Origin: Terrimonas_A sp051954695
Lineage (GTDB): Bacteria > Bacteroidota > Bacteroidia > Chitinophagales > Chitinophagaceae
Direction of reading: 5' to 3'
NCBI GenBank assembly: GCA_051954695.1
Contig: JBQCHL010000018.1
Span: 432,014 to 496,013, forward strand
DNA: 64,000 bases
Below the pieces are notes generated by a model. It had not been told where the DNA came from. It worked only from the letters and a program-made list of their open reading frames with translations, and ran no database searches. The translations under genes were made by a program, and so were the position numbers. Positions 26,267-36,900 of this stretch are shown piece by piece. Every line of letters begins with the position of its first letter. Position 1 is the stretch's first letter.

Positions 26267-26394
26267 TATTCCCACAAAGACAACGAAGATCACAAAGAAT
26301 TAATGCCGGGATTTTTATTTATTCTATGACTTTGTTGGTGTCGTAATAAAGTAAAATATTTCTTTGTGGTCTTCGTTGTCTTTGTGGGAGAATA
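26267..26394. repeat. Long near-perfect inverted repeat (REP/MITE-like)
   Basis: Left arm 26267-26299 and right arm 26360-26394 are reverse complements over about 33 bases with one transition and a two-base insertion; the 60 bases between (26300-26359) are AT-rich and non-coding. The core (TTTGTGG, TCTTCGTTGTC) resembles short palindromic elements scattered in intergenic DNA of many bacteria. No transposase or coding frame is inside. It separates the fluoride module from the tricorn gene terminator. Confidence 0.8.
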
Positions 26395-26435
26395 TTTAAA
26401 CCAGGCCAATACTTTATTGTTTGTAACAGTGAGAT

Positions 26436-26468
26436 AAAAAAACGCCGGTATTAACCGGCGTTTTTTTA
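26436..26468. terminator. Bidirectional rho-independent terminator
   Basis: AACGCCGGT, loop ATTA, ACCGGCGTT: a perfect nine-pair GC-rich stem with an A-run before and a T-run after. It lies four bases past the tricorn gene stop and would end that minus-strand transcript; the flanking A and T runs let it work both ways. Confidence 0.88.
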
Positions 26469-26471
26469 TTA

Positions 26472-29400
26472 TTATTTTGATTTGTCTGGGAACGGCGGAA
26501 TCTTCGGCACTCCTGTCGCTCCGCCCTGCGCCAGCTTATCCATCAATTCTTTTATACCACGTGTGAGTTGTTGATCAATCCCCTTATACTCATCAAACGG
26601 GTCATTGGCTACTTCAATATCCGGATGCACACCTTCCCCTTCTATAATAAACGACGAACCATCTGGTGCAAAATGAGCGAATTCTGGTTTTCGCATATCA
26701 CCACCATCGATGAAAGGTAATGAACCGCTGATGCCAACCACACCTCCCCAACTCCGCTGTCCGATCAATGGGCCGATCTTGTAATACTGGAACTGCCAGG
26801 GGAAAAGATCTCCATCAGAAGCAGAATACTGATCGATCAGGCAAACTTTAGGACCAACATGTGCATCAGGTTTGATGGAAGCAACATTGCTATTGCGGCG
26901 CATGGTGCCAAGCCCGGGTTTACGCAACAAGCGTTCGATGATCATAGGTGACACATTACCTCCGCCATTACCACGGTCGTCGATAATGAGAGCTTCTTTG
27001 TCCAGTTGCGGATAAAAATAACGTGCAAACTGATTGAGTCCTTCGGGGCCCATGTCAGGAATATGCACATAACCGATGCGGCCTTTGCTTGCTGCTGTTA
27101 CTTTCGCAATGTTCTGTTGCACCCATTCATGATAATAAAGCGATGATTCGTCAGCAATGGGTTTAACGAGCACCTTGCGTGCACCATTACTGGCTGGTGA
27201 ACTGTTCAGTTCAACTTCAACAAGTTGCCCTGCTTTGGCAATAAGCGTCTGGTAAATATTGGCCACATCCTTCATGGATGTTCCATTGATCGAGATGATA
27301 TATTCACCGGCTTTGGCATTTACGCCCGGTACACGTAGGGGAGATACCAGTGTTTTATTCCAGCTTTCACCGGAGAGAATGCTGTCGATCCGGTAATAGC
27401 CGCTCTTGTCGCGGCTGAAAATAGCACCAAGCAAGCCCATAGGTATGCGGTCTATGGATGGGCGATCACCGCTATTCACATATGCATGTCCAACGTTCAA
27501 TTCGCCGATCAATTCTCCAATAAGGTAAGTGAGGTCGTCCCGGTGATTGACATAAGGGAGCAATGGTGCATATTTATCATGCATGGCTTTCCAGTTCACA
27601 CCATGCATATTAGGGTCATAAAAATAATCACGCATCTGGCGCCAGCTCTCATCATAGATCTGCTTCCATTCAGCTTTCAGATCCACATTGATCTTAAGTG
27701 CGCTTAGATCAACTTTATTGGAAGGAGTGATCTTTGATTTGCCAAGTGTTTCAATAAAAAGATCATTGCCGCTGCGGAAGAGGATCTTTTTTGCATCCGG
27801 CGATACGCTGTAACCACCGAACATGCCAATTTCAGTTTCTTTACCATCTGCAAAGCTGAAGAATTTGAAACCGCGGCCTGCCCGTCCACCAACAGAATAA
27901 TAAAGGCCGTCTTCAACCGGTACGAGTCCACCATATCCGCCAGGTGTTACCGGTAAGCTTTCAATACGGTCTGCAATTCCTGCTTCATCGACTGTTATGG
28001 TAATGGCCTTTGATGGGCTCTTTGCTGGTGCTTGCGCTGCTTTTTTATTACTGGTATCAGTTTCATTTTTGATCGATACTTCGTCATTTTTATCAGCAAA
28101 AGGTGATGGAGTTGCAGCGCTTAAGCGTACAAAATAAGGACGGCTCATGTCCGTATAAACGTGATTCCATTCTGTATTACTGTAAGTGGGATTGAAATCA
28201 CGCTGTGATACGAAGTACAGCAATTTACCGTCCGGGCTGAATTGAGCACCGGAGCTGTTATACCAGTTATCCGTAACAGTGATCGTTTTCTTCGAATCCA
28301 GGTTGTACAGGTTGATGACAGAGAACTCACGCGCTTTTCCCGGAAGCGTATAAGCGATCCACTTGCTGTCGGGACCGAAAGTATAGGAACCGATCGTGCC
28401 TGCGTCTGAATGTGCGACAGTTGTTTTATTGCCTGAAGAAATATCAACAGTATATAAGTTCTGTTCCCTGTCTCCGAATAAAAGATATTTACTGTCAGGG
28501 CTCCAGATAGGATCGAATTTATAAGAGCCACCGCCTTTAGTAAGTTGCTTTGCCGGCGCTGTGCCATCCTGTTGCTGGATATACAATTCATCCTCGCCGG
28601 TGCGGTCGGAAATATAGCTGATCCATTTTCCATCGGGGCTCCAGGCGGCATTGCGGTCATGCACTCCGCTCGACTGGGTGAGATTACGGGTGACGCCGGT
28701 TTTGGCAGGCAGGGTAAACACATCACCACGGGCGCCTATAACAATGCGTTTGCCATCGGGTGAAATATCCGTGCTGTAAATAAAATCAGCAGCGTTGATC
28801 TGTTTGGTGCGGCCTGATGCAAAATCTTCAGCGATCACGATGTTCAATTTCTTCGCCTCGCCTTTCACCAGGTCATACAGGTAAATGTATCCGCCATTTT
28901 CAAACACGATCGCATCGCCGCCAAGTGAAGGGAATTTGATATCAAACTCTTTAAAGTCGGTAAGCTTTTGTGTTTGTTTGGTTTTAGTATCATACACAAA
29001 GAGATTGGCAGTTCTGTCGCGGTCACTGACGAAATAGACCTTATCGCCATAATACATGGGGAACATATCCTGTGCAGGATTGTTTGTAATGTTTTCTGCT
29101 TTGCCGGTTTTGGAGTCTGTGAGCCAGATATCATCTGCCATGCCGCCGCGATAATGTTTCCAGGTGCGGAATTCCCGGAACACCCGGTTCATGGCCATTT
29201 TTGATCCGTCCTTATTATAAGAAACCCATGAAGCAACAGAGAAGGGGAGTTCCTTGCTGAGGTCCCCGTTAAGGGGTGCCAGGTAAATCTTTCCTTTGAA
29301 GGCATTGAACGATGTGCCGCGGCCGCGGTAGATCACCTGTTTGTCATCAGGTGTCCATCCCATCACGATATTGTTGGGGCCCATACGGTCAGCCACATCA

Positions 29401-29729
29401 TCGCGGCCAAGTGTTGCAGTGTAGGTAATTCGTTTAGGCTCTCCGCCGGTAGAGGGGATCACAAACACTTCTGTGTTGCCATCATACTGACCTGTGAAAG
29501 CGATGGACTTGCCATCATGACTGAAACGGGCAAACATTTCATAGCCCGGGTGGCTGGTGATACGCCGTGCAACACCGCCTGAAGAAGGAACGATATACAG
29601 ATCGCCAGCATAGGTGAAAGCTACCTTGTCGCCATAAACAGCAGGAAAACGCAGTAAGCGTGCTTCCTGTTGAGCAGTGGCAATCAGAAAGCAGCCACAT
29701 AGAAGGATAGAGGCTATAAGTTTTTTCAT
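26472..29729 (-). CDS. Tricorn-type protease (S41 family)
   Basis: 1085 residues from the ATG at 29729 (a TTG two codons up would extend the frame). Signal peptide MKKLIASILLCGCFLIATAQ; beta-propeller repeats to about 660 with many 'SPDGKxI' units ('YSTDISPDGKRIVIGARGD', 'AAWSPDGKWISYISDRTGE'); tricorn core domain with 'YDPNMHGVNWKAMHDKY'; a PDZ-like segment ('AKAGEYIISINGTSMKDVAN'); and the S41 catalytic region 'IDDRGNGGGNVSPMIIERLL' and 'LIDQYSASDGDLFP', where the Ser before DGD is the nucleophile. It degrades peptides in the periplasm. Stands alone on the minus strand with its own terminator. Confidence 0.93.
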   Translation of the reverse strand: MKKLIASILLCGCFLIATAQQEARLLRFPAVYGDKVAFTYAGDLYIVPSSGGVARRITSHPGYEMFARFSHDGKSIAFTGQYDGNTEVFVIPSTGGEPKRITYTATLGRDDVADRMGPNNIVMGWTPDDKQVIYRGRGTSFNAFKGKIYLAPLNGDLSKELPFSVASWVSYNKDGSKMAMNRVFREFRTWKHYRGGMADDIWLTDSKTGKAENITNNPAQDMFPMYYGDKVYFVSDRDRTANLFVYDTKTKQTQKLTDFKEFDIKFPSLGGDAIVFENGGYIYLYDLVKGEAKKLNIVIAEDFASGRTKQINAADFIYSTDISPDGKRIVIGARGDVFTLPAKTGVTRNLTQSSGVHDRNAAWSPDGKWISYISDRTGEDELYIQQQDGTAPAKQLTKGGGSYKFDPIWSPDSKYLLFGDREQNLYTVDISSGNKTTVAHSDAGTIGSYTFGPDSKWIAYTLPGKAREFSVINLYNLDSKKTITVTDNWYNSSGAQFSPDGKLLYFVSQRDFNPTYSNTEWNHVYTDMSRPYFVRLSAATPSPFADKNDEVSIKNETDTSNKKAAQAPAKSPSKAITITVDEAGIADRIESLPVTPGGYGGLVPVEDGLYYSVGGRAGRGFKFFSFADGKETEIGMFGGYSVSPDAKKILFRSGNDLFIETLGKSKITPSNKVDLSALKINVDLKAEWKQIYDESWRQMRDYFYDPNMHGVNWKAMHDKYAPLLPYVNHRDDLTYLIGELIGELNVGHAYVNSGDRPSIDRIPMGLLGAIFSRDKSGYYRIDSILSGESWNKTLVSPLRVPGVNAKAGEYIISINGTSMKDVANIYQTLIAKAGQLVEVELNSSPASNGARKVLVKPIADESSLYYHEWVQQNIAKVTAASKGRIGYVHIPDMGPEGLNQFARYFYPQLDKEALIIDDRGNGGGNVSPMIIERLLRKPGLGTMRRNSNVASIKPDAHVGPKVCLIDQYSASDGDLFPWQFQYYKIGPLIGQRSWGGVVGISGSLPFIDGGDMRKPEFAHFAPDGSSFIIEGEGVHPDIEVANDPFDEYKGIDQQLTRGIKELMDKLAQGGATGVPKIPPFPDKSK

Positions 29730-29807
29730 ACGCAATTTGGTTTTATATAAATAAGTCGGATCTTATTGCAATACGTTAATTATAGCCCCAGAATATGGTT
29801 GTATATA

Positions 29808-31025
29808 TTAACGGGCTTCCAAGACACGGTCTCTGGCCAAAAAACAAGCGCCCACCACGCCGGCGTTTTCATTTAGCAGGGAAAGTTTGATCTGTGTGTC
29901 TGTATTGACCAAATTTAATGAATACTTATTAATAGCACTTTTTATAGGGAATAAGATATACTCCGAAGTTTCCGCGAGCGCTCCTCCCAATACGATGAGT
30001 TCAGGATTATAAAGATTAATAAGCATCGCGATCCCCCTGCCCAGTTTTTCGCCGATCTCAGCTACCAGGTCAATTGCAAGCACATCATCGTCTTTTGCAG
30101 CCTGGATGATATGGGATAATTTAATGTCTTCGATAGCCAGGTCTTTGGTAATGCTGCTGGCATAGCCGTTTTTTATTTTTTCGCGGAACAAATGGGTTAA
30201 AGCTCTTCCTGATGCTTCGGTTTCAAGGCAACCTTTTTTGCCGCACTGGCAAATAATTTCATTGTCGAAAAAAGGGATATGGCCAAACTCTCCGGCGAAC
30301 CCTGATTTACCATAATAGATCTGCCCGTTGATAATGATCCCCATACCAATACCATAATCAAGATTGAGGAACAGTACATTTTTTTCATGCCTTACAGCTC
30401 CTGCAATATATTCACCATAAGCCATCGCCCTGGAATCATTTTCGATGAATGTTTTGATGCCGGTAGCCTGCTCCAGGTAAACACTTAGCGGGTCTTCACT
30501 GAAATGGAAAAAACTATAGCTGTAGCCAGTAGTGGAATTGATGCGGCCCGAGAGGTTGAGGCCCATAGCCAGGATCTTATCATTGGAGATCGAGGTTTTG
30601 GATATGAAATTTTTAATGGTGGCACATAGTTCGTCTAATGAATGCTTTTCATTAGATAAAGTGTAAGGGATATTCTTTGATGTTGAGGTCAGGTTCTTAC
30701 ATAGATCGATCAGCCCGATATTAATATGGGTTTGCTTAATATCTACTCCCAGGAAAAAGCCTGAATTGGCGACAAGGCCATATATGCTGGGTTTTCGCCC
30801 GCTGGCAACAGTCGTTTTTCCATAATCGCAGGCAATGCCATCGGAGATCAACTCGTTGATCAGAGTGGTTATTTTAGGAACGCTGAGCAGCAGTTTCCTG
30901 CTCAGATCCGAGATCGTCATATTACCGGAAACGGATAAAATGCTGATGATCTCCTTTTTTATTGAATTGTTTTTAAAGGCAATACCCGGCTTGCTTTCGC
31001 TTTCCAGATCGTCCCAAAATGTCAT
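29808..31025 (-). CDS. ROK family transcriptional regulator (NagC/XylR/Mlc-like)
   Basis: 405 residues. N-terminal winged helix ('IISILSVSGNMTISDLSRKL', 'SVPKITTLINELISDG') followed by a ROK domain: zinc motif 'CQCGKKGCLETEASG', 'ENDSRAMAYGEYIAGA', 'INLYNPELIVLGGAL'. The ATP loop is 'VDIKQTHINIGLID' rather than the kinase form DxGGT, so it is a regulator sensing a sugar or sugar phosphate, not an active kinase. Divergent from the AmpG-like importer and the amino-sugar PUL that follows; NagC-type control by GlcNAc-6-P or a relative is the natural guess. Confidence 0.92.
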   Translation of the reverse strand: MTFWDDLESESKPGIAFKNNSIKKEIISILSVSGNMTISDLSRKLLLSVPKITTLINELISDGIACDYGKTTVASGRKPSIYGLVANSGFFLGVDIKQTHINIGLIDLCKNLTSTSKNIPYTLSNEKHSLDELCATIKNFISKTSISNDKILAMGLNLSGRINSTTGYSYSFFHFSEDPLSVYLEQATGIKTFIENDSRAMAYGEYIAGAVRHEKNVLFLNLDYGIGMGIIINGQIYYGKSGFAGEFGHIPFFDNEIICQCGKKGCLETEASGRALTHLFREKIKNGYASSITKDLAIEDIKLSHIIQAAKDDDVLAIDLVAEIGEKLGRGIAMLINLYNPELIVLGGALAETSEYILFPIKSAINKYSLNLVNTDTQIKLSLLNENAGVVGACFLARDRVLEAR

Positions 31026-31056
31026 AGTTGCAGTTTAGTATTAATGTGTAGTTACC

Positions 31057-31064
31057 CAAATATA
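31057..31064 (-). promoter_or_regulatory. Possible -7 element (TATATTTG, minus strand) for the ROK gene
   Basis: Exact TAnnTTTG match 32 bases before the ATG at 31025. A TTTG on the same strand (31093 to 31090) is 25 bases further up, wider than the usual 19-21. Confidence 0.4.
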
Positions 31065-31144
31065 GAGACTATAATTTAAAGCCATTTTGCAAAGTAAGCA
31101 AGATAAAAGCACATAATATCAGTTCAGAGGCCTTAATTATTAAA

Positions 31145-31213
31145 AAATGAGTTTAATAAACCATAATTAATAATATTTTTTATTAAATAAGCTCATTTAT
31201 GAAAATATTTCAT
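31145..31213. promoter_or_regulatory. AT-rich palindromes between ROK regulator and PUL importer
   Basis: ATGAAAATATTTCAT (31199-31213) is a palindrome with six-base arms and a three-base centre. A larger imperfect repeat pairs AAATGAG plus TTAATAAA (31145-31160) with TTTATTAA plus CTCATTT (ending 31198). NagC/Mlc-type ROK regulators bind AT-rich palindromes with TTT/AAA arms, so these are good operator candidates for the adjacent regulator. Confidence 0.5.
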
Positions 31214-31319
31214 TTATTTTGGTCGAGGAGATTTGCTTGTATCGTGTTTTAAGATCATCCCAATAATTTGAGATCTTCTTTGCGTAAGGCAATTCCTGAA
31301 GCAGAATAAACCAAGATTA

Positions 31320-32609
31320 ATGAGCTTAAACACAAATAACAGCAAAGCCCTTAACCCGCTCTTCTGGATCTCCACTACCTGGTTTGCAATGGGTTTACCT
31401 TTCGTGGCCCTGTCAAGCGCCAGTTCTATAATGTATAAGAACATCGGCGTTTCAGATTCTTCCATTGCCTTCTGGACCTCATTGATCATGTTGCCCTGGT
31501 CACTCAAACCATTATGGGGGCCATTCCTCGAATTATACAAGACCAAGAAATTCTTTGTTTATACAACCCAGGTTTTGACCGGCGTATTATTTGGCATGGT
31601 TGGCCTGTCTCTTCAACTGGATCATTTCTTTAGTGTTTCCATCGCTTTGCTGACGATCATAGCTATTAGCGGAGCTACGCATGATACGGCTGCTGATGGT
31701 GTATACCTGAACGAACTGGACACCAGGCAGCAGGCAAAATATGTAGGCTGGCAGGGCGCATTTTATAATATAGCTAAAGTGTTTTCAGGCGGTGTCCTGG
31801 TATACCTGGCAGGCATACTGGAACAACGTACTGGTGTAAAAACTGCCTGGATGCTGGTGATGTTTGCATATGGGATCATCATGCTGGGAATAGGACTGTA
31901 TACTATCCGCCTGCTGCCTTCGAATGAAGAAAAGAAAAAATCTGCTTCATTCCAGGAAGGAATGGCAACGCTGAAAGATGTGATCGTTACTTTTTTTCAA
32001 AAGAAAAATATTGTTTACAGCCTGCTCTTTATTGTTCTGTATCGCTTTGCAGAAGGACAAGCCATTAAAATAACGCCTTTGTTCTTTAAAGCAGGAAGAG
32101 ATACAGGAGGATTGGGATTGTCCACTTCTGAAATCGGCCTGCTTTATGGCACCATCGGTGCTATTGCCTTTGTACTTGGTTCTATTGTGGCCGGACATTT
32201 TGTTTCTAAAAAAGGACTTGACAGAAAAAGGCTTTTGATCTTATGCGCCTTCTTTAATATACCCTTTGTTGCTTATGCTTTGCTGGCTGTTTATCAACCG
32301 GTGAGCCTTCCCGTTATTGCCGGTGCTGTTGCTGTCGAATACTTTGGCTATGGCTTTGGCTTCATTGGCATTATCCTTTTTATCATGCAAAACATTGCAC
32401 CGGGAAAGTATAAGATGGCACACTATGCTTTTGCCAGCGGCATCGTCAACCTGGGGTTTATGATCCCTTCGATGATCAGCGGTATTCTCAGCGATTATCT
32501 CGGATATAAATCGTTTTTTATCTGGGTTTTAATAGCTACCATCCCTGCTTTTATAGTTACCTGGCTGGTGCCGCTTCATAACCCGATGGAGGAGGGGAGG
32601 AGTAATTGA
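31320..32609 (+). CDS. MFS transporter, AmpG/SLC33-like
   Basis: 429 residues, about twelve membrane helices. N-terminal 'LNPLFWISTTWFAMGLPFVA', 'LPWSLKPLWGPFLELYKTKK' and 'ISGATHDTAADGVYLNELDT' match the AmpG-like MFS branch (AmpG imports GlcNAc-anhydroMurNAc; SLC33 carries acetyl-CoA). First plus-strand gene of the PUL. Family and context suggest it carries an amino-sugar mono- or disaccharide across the inner membrane. It is followed 47 bases on by an unknown secreted gene. Confidence 0.87.
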   Translation: MSLNTNNSKALNPLFWISTTWFAMGLPFVALSSASSIMYKNIGVSDSSIAFWTSLIMLPWSLKPLWGPFLELYKTKKFFVYTTQVLTGVLFGMVGLSLQLDHFFSVSIALLTIIAISGATHDTAADGVYLNELDTRQQAKYVGWQGAFYNIAKVFSGGVLVYLAGILEQRTGVKTAWMLVMFAYGIIMLGIGLYTIRLLPSNEEKKKSASFQEGMATLKDVIVTFFQKKNIVYSLLFIVLYRFAEGQAIKITPLFFKAGRDTGGLGLSTSEIGLLYGTIGAIAFVLGSIVAGHFVSKKGLDRKRLLILCAFFNIPFVAYALLAVYQPVSLPVIAGAVAVEYFGYGFGFIGIILFIMQNIAPGKYKMAHYAFASGIVNLGFMIPSMISGILSDYLGYKSFFIWVLIATIPAFIVTWLVPLHNPMEEGRSN

Positions 32610-32656
32610 TAAGAAGGTTTTATTCTTTTTCATTCAACTGTTAACTATTATAATTT

Positions 32657-33826
32657 ATGAGGACTTGTTTTTTATCATTTGTAACGTTGCTTCTCGCATT
32701 TGAAATGCAGGCCCAGAGCAGTTTGGAGCAGGTCTCCAAAAAACTTACTGCTGCAAAGCCAGGTGATATTGTAATGCTCGAAGGGTTCCTGAATGAAGGA
32801 TTTCCTAAAATAGCTTATCAGAAAAAGATACAACCCGGACCGCAGTTTATCATTTCTGATGATCCGGAGTATATCCGTATCCCTGAAGCCATTGTGTTGC
32901 AGGAAGAAGTGAATCCCGGTGCTGTACGATTATACGTATATAATGTAAATGGAGTAACTGCTCCGGAAAAGATGCCCCGTAAAATTTCTGCGGTGATCAA
33001 AAACATCGGTCGTGAAAATATGCGTATCCGCATGTTGAAATACTCTTCACAAAAGCCATCCACCAATTATTTTCAAATTGGAAAACAGGGGCTGGAAGAT
33101 TATTTCAATTCGAATGTGACGAAGAATGTACGCACTGTTAAGCCCGGAGAAGTAATAGCAATAGATGAGAAGCTGGAAAAGCAAATTGTCAATTATGATG
33201 AACTGGTGCATGGCCTTTATGAGTTTGTGGTAGACCAGCCAGCATTGGTCAGCATATTGCAAACATCTCCCCAAAAGTCCGGTCCAAAGGCTTTTGCCAG
33301 TATTGATACGATCATCCCTTTCAGCCATGTGAATGCCGGAAGAGGGGTTTTCCCTGTGTCCAATTATAAAATAACAAACGATGAAGTGATTGATACTAAA
33401 AATGGAGTATCTCAACTGATCGTTGCTGATGGGGAAGATGATCCCTGGATTAATGGTACCATTGGACCTGACAAGGAAGATGCAAAGAATGTGGGGAATT
33501 ATGGGGTGATGTACAATACTAAATTGAAATGGAAAAGCAGCGATGGGAAAGGACTGGCATTGATAACCTGGAATGCGCGGTCAGACAATGGCCAATGGTG
33601 CGGTGGCATGGGACTTACGATGTCATTATCAGATAAGAATATGAAAAAGACAGTGAGACAATATCCCTTGAATCAACTGATCACCAAGGGTAGACCGGAA
33701 GCTATTCTCATTGAGATTTACAAACCTGATCCTACTAAAGAAATACAGGAGATCGAGTTCACTTATTCTCCACCGGGAGCATCATGCCTGCCTACTCCGT
33801 TGATACTTGTGCCGGTAAATTTATAA
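32657..33826 (+). CDS. Secreted protein of unknown function in the amino-sugar PUL
   Basis: 389 residues with a signal peptide (MRTCFLSFVTLLLAFEMQAQ). Mostly beta, with 'RKISAVIKNIGRENMRIRML', 'GIYEF'-like FN3-type pieces and a C-terminal section 'LIVADGEDDPWINGTIGPD' to 'ARSDNGQWCGGMGLTMSLSD', reminiscent of secreted carbohydrate-binding proteins. No known catalytic motif. Its place between the importer and SusC suggests a periplasmic or surface binding role. I do not recognise the family. Confidence 0.7.
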   Translation: MRTCFLSFVTLLLAFEMQAQSSLEQVSKKLTAAKPGDIVMLEGFLNEGFPKIAYQKKIQPGPQFIISDDPEYIRIPEAIVLQEEVNPGAVRLYVYNVNGVTAPEKMPRKISAVIKNIGRENMRIRMLKYSSQKPSTNYFQIGKQGLEDYFNSNVTKNVRTVKPGEVIAIDEKLEKQIVNYDELVHGLYEFVVDQPALVSILQTSPQKSGPKAFASIDTIIPFSHVNAGRGVFPVSNYKITNDEVIDTKNGVSQLIVADGEDDPWINGTIGPDKEDAKNVGNYGVMYNTKLKWKSSDGKGLALITWNARSDNGQWCGGMGLTMSLSDKNMKKTVRQYPLNQLITKGRPEAILIEIYKPDPTKEIQEIEFTYSPPGASCLPTPLILVPVNL

Positions 33827-33919
33827 ATACTGCGACCTGGCAACGACCCTATGAGTCAGCTACCTTTTCCCTGAAATGTTTAACCGAATTTCTATTTTTT
33901 AATCTCTCAACCAAACACT

Positions 33920-36900
33920 ATGCTATGTTTTAAGTCAATTATTAATTATGCAGGCTTTCGCCGTTGGTTACTGGTGTTTGCACTGGTAACCGGGTATTAT
34001 GTTACTGCATTCGCCCAGCAATCCGTTAAAGGATTGGTCCGGGACGATGCAGGAAAGCCTTTGGCTGGAGTAACCATTACTGTAAAAGGTAGTGATCTGA
34101 GCACTATCTCCAATAGTAGTGGTGAGTACGAACTAAATGCGGCGGATGGAAACGTCCTGGTTTTTACTTATGTTGGAATGATCTCACAGGAAGTAACTGT
34201 TAAAGGGAGGTCCTTACCCGCTGTTGTACTGAAGCAGGATGTAGCTTCATTGAACGAAGTAGTAGTGGTGGGTTATGGTTCGCAGAAAAGAGCTACACTG
34301 TCCGGCGCTGTATCAACCATAAAAGGCGCTGATCTGCTTAAAGCTCCTGCCACAAACATTTCCAGTTTGCTGGGAGGCCGCCTTCCTGGTATATCTTCCG
34401 TTCAGGAATCGGGTGAACCGGGTGGCGACCAGGCAGGTCTTATCATCCGCGGTTCCAGGGTTGGTGTAACTTATATTGTAGATGGTGTTCCCCGTTCTAT
34501 TAATGATATAGATCCTAATGATGTAGAAAACATATCCGTATTAAAAGACGGTGCTTCGGCTGCTGTGTATGGACTTCAGGCTGCAGGCGGTGTGATTATT
34601 GTGACTACAAAAAAAGGTTCCGGTTCAAAACCTACTATTAATTATACAGGTACAACAGGTGTTTCATTAAATGCAAATTTCCCTCAGTTCATGAATGGTC
34701 CCCAGTTTGCCCATTATTACAACATGGCTGATATGATGGATAAGCTGGCAAATGGTACTATCACAAGCAGGGACCAGTATATTCCAATATTCAAAAAGGC
34801 AGACGTTGATATGATGTTGAATGGCGATCCTACTGACGGATGGGATAATGTGGATTATATTGATAAAGTTTTTGGTACAGGCCGAAACACACGTCATAGT
34901 TTATCTCTCCAGGGATCTAAGGACAATGTGAAATACTTTACTTCAATTGGAATGCAGGACCAGTCCGGGAATATCGACAATTTTAATTTCAAGCGATATA
35001 ACCTGAGAGCAAACGTATCTGCCCAGGTTGCTAAAAACATAACTTTTGATATAGGTGTTGCAGGTGCAGTTACTGATAAACAGACTCCCGGTTATGCGGC
35101 AGGCGGCACTGATGCCAACGGTTATTTAGGAGAGCAGGGCTGGTTCTCTATCGGAAAACAAACCATCGCTATGCACCCGTACCTCCCTGTAAAATATGAT
35201 GGGTTGTATACAGGGGTGCCTCCACGTAATAACGCAGCTATCCCTAATAGCCCTTTAGCGGCTATTTATGAGTCAGGATATAAGAAAACAAATGGTATTG
35301 ATATCCAGACCAACCTGGGCCTGACCTACAGCATTCCCTGGGTACAGGGATTGAAGTTGAGGGCTTATGGTGCTTATGATGCCTGGACCACACGCAATAA
35401 AAATCTGGACATATTTTTTTACATGAATGCAGTTCGCCTGCCTGATGGAACCAATACACATCAGTTTGTAAAAATGCTGGATGCAAAAGGCGTAACCTAT
35501 AATTCACTTGGTGAAGGACAAACCAATTCTCAGCAATTGGTAAGCCAGACAAGTCTTTCCTTCGAAAGGAAATTCGGGCAGCATGCAGTGGATGCATTAG
35601 TGCTTTCTGAAGTGCGTGATTATAAATCGAACAGCCTTTCTGCCTATGCGAGAAATGTGATGTTCCCTGAGTTGCCAGAACTGGGATTAAGCACGCCTGC
35701 AAATTCTCCTATCGGTGGCTGGAGCGACAGGTCCCGTTCTATCGGTTACGTGTTCAGGGCCAAGTATGATTTTGCCAACAAATACATAGCGGAAGTTACC
35801 GGGCGTTATGACGGTTCTTATAAATTTTCTGGAAATGTGGAAGGTAAGCGTTGGGGCTTTTTCCCGTCAGCGTCGCTGGCCTGGAGATTATCTGAAGAGC
35901 GTTTTATGGAGAATGTATCCTTCCTGGATGATCTGAAGGTAAGAGCATCGGTAGGTCTTTTGGGTAATGATAATGTAAGCGCTTTCTCTTACCTGAGCAC
36001 TTACTCTTTTGGAAGCCAGTTGCCCCTCAATGGCGGCTTAAACAACTCCATGTACACCAGCGTTATTGCCAACCCTAATCTCTCCTGGGAAAAGACACTT
36101 TCCTACAACGCCGGTTTTGATGCAAGTTTGTGGAAAGGAAAGCTGACCGCAGAGTTCGACGTATTCTATACCTATACGTATGATATTTTGATGTCGATGT
36201 CATCCGGCTATCCTCCATCAATGGGCGGATATTATTTCACTTATGAGAACTTTGGTAAAACAGATTCCAAAGGATTTGAGTTGCTTTTAAAACATCAGAA
36301 CACCGTTAAGCTCGGTGGCAAAGTACTCAGGTATTCTGTTGCTCCTAATGTAAGCTATGCTACTGCCAAATGGTTGAGGTATAACGATAGCCCGAATGCT
36401 CCTGAAATGCAGAAAGTATCGGGCAAAAAAACAGGCGTTATTTCCGGTTGGGTTGCTGATGGTTTGTTCCGTTCTGAGAAAGAGATCGATGAATCAGCAT
36501 GGTATGGCAGCCGTCCCAACCTGGGTGATATCAAATACAAAGACCTGAACGGTGATGGTAAGATTGATTATCAGGACAGGGGCCTGATCGGCCGTCCCAA
36601 CCGTCCGGAACTGATGTATGGTTTGAACCTGGGCGCTTCCTGGAACGGTTTTGATATTAATGCACAGTTTACAGGCGGTGCATTGTTTGATGTATCACTG
36701 ACTGGTACCTATTATAATGGATATGACGATAACACTATCTGGACACAAACATTTAAAGAAGGTGCCAACTCTCCTTTATTCCTGGTAGAGAATGCTTACA
36801 GTATAGACAATCCGAATGGAACATTCCCACGGATAACGTTGAGCTCTACTACTCATGGCGGTGACAATGGCCTGGCTTCTACATTCTGGTTCAGGAACGG

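Noticed and set aside
28145..28729. 194-codon open frame on the minus strand, other phase
   Set aside because: Lies inside the tricorn beta-propeller; low-complexity shadow of the repeated SPDGK codons.
29808..31025. ROK protein as the missing GlcNAc kinase
   Set aside because: It has an N-terminal DNA-binding domain and lacks the DxGGT phosphate loop, so it is better read as a regulator.
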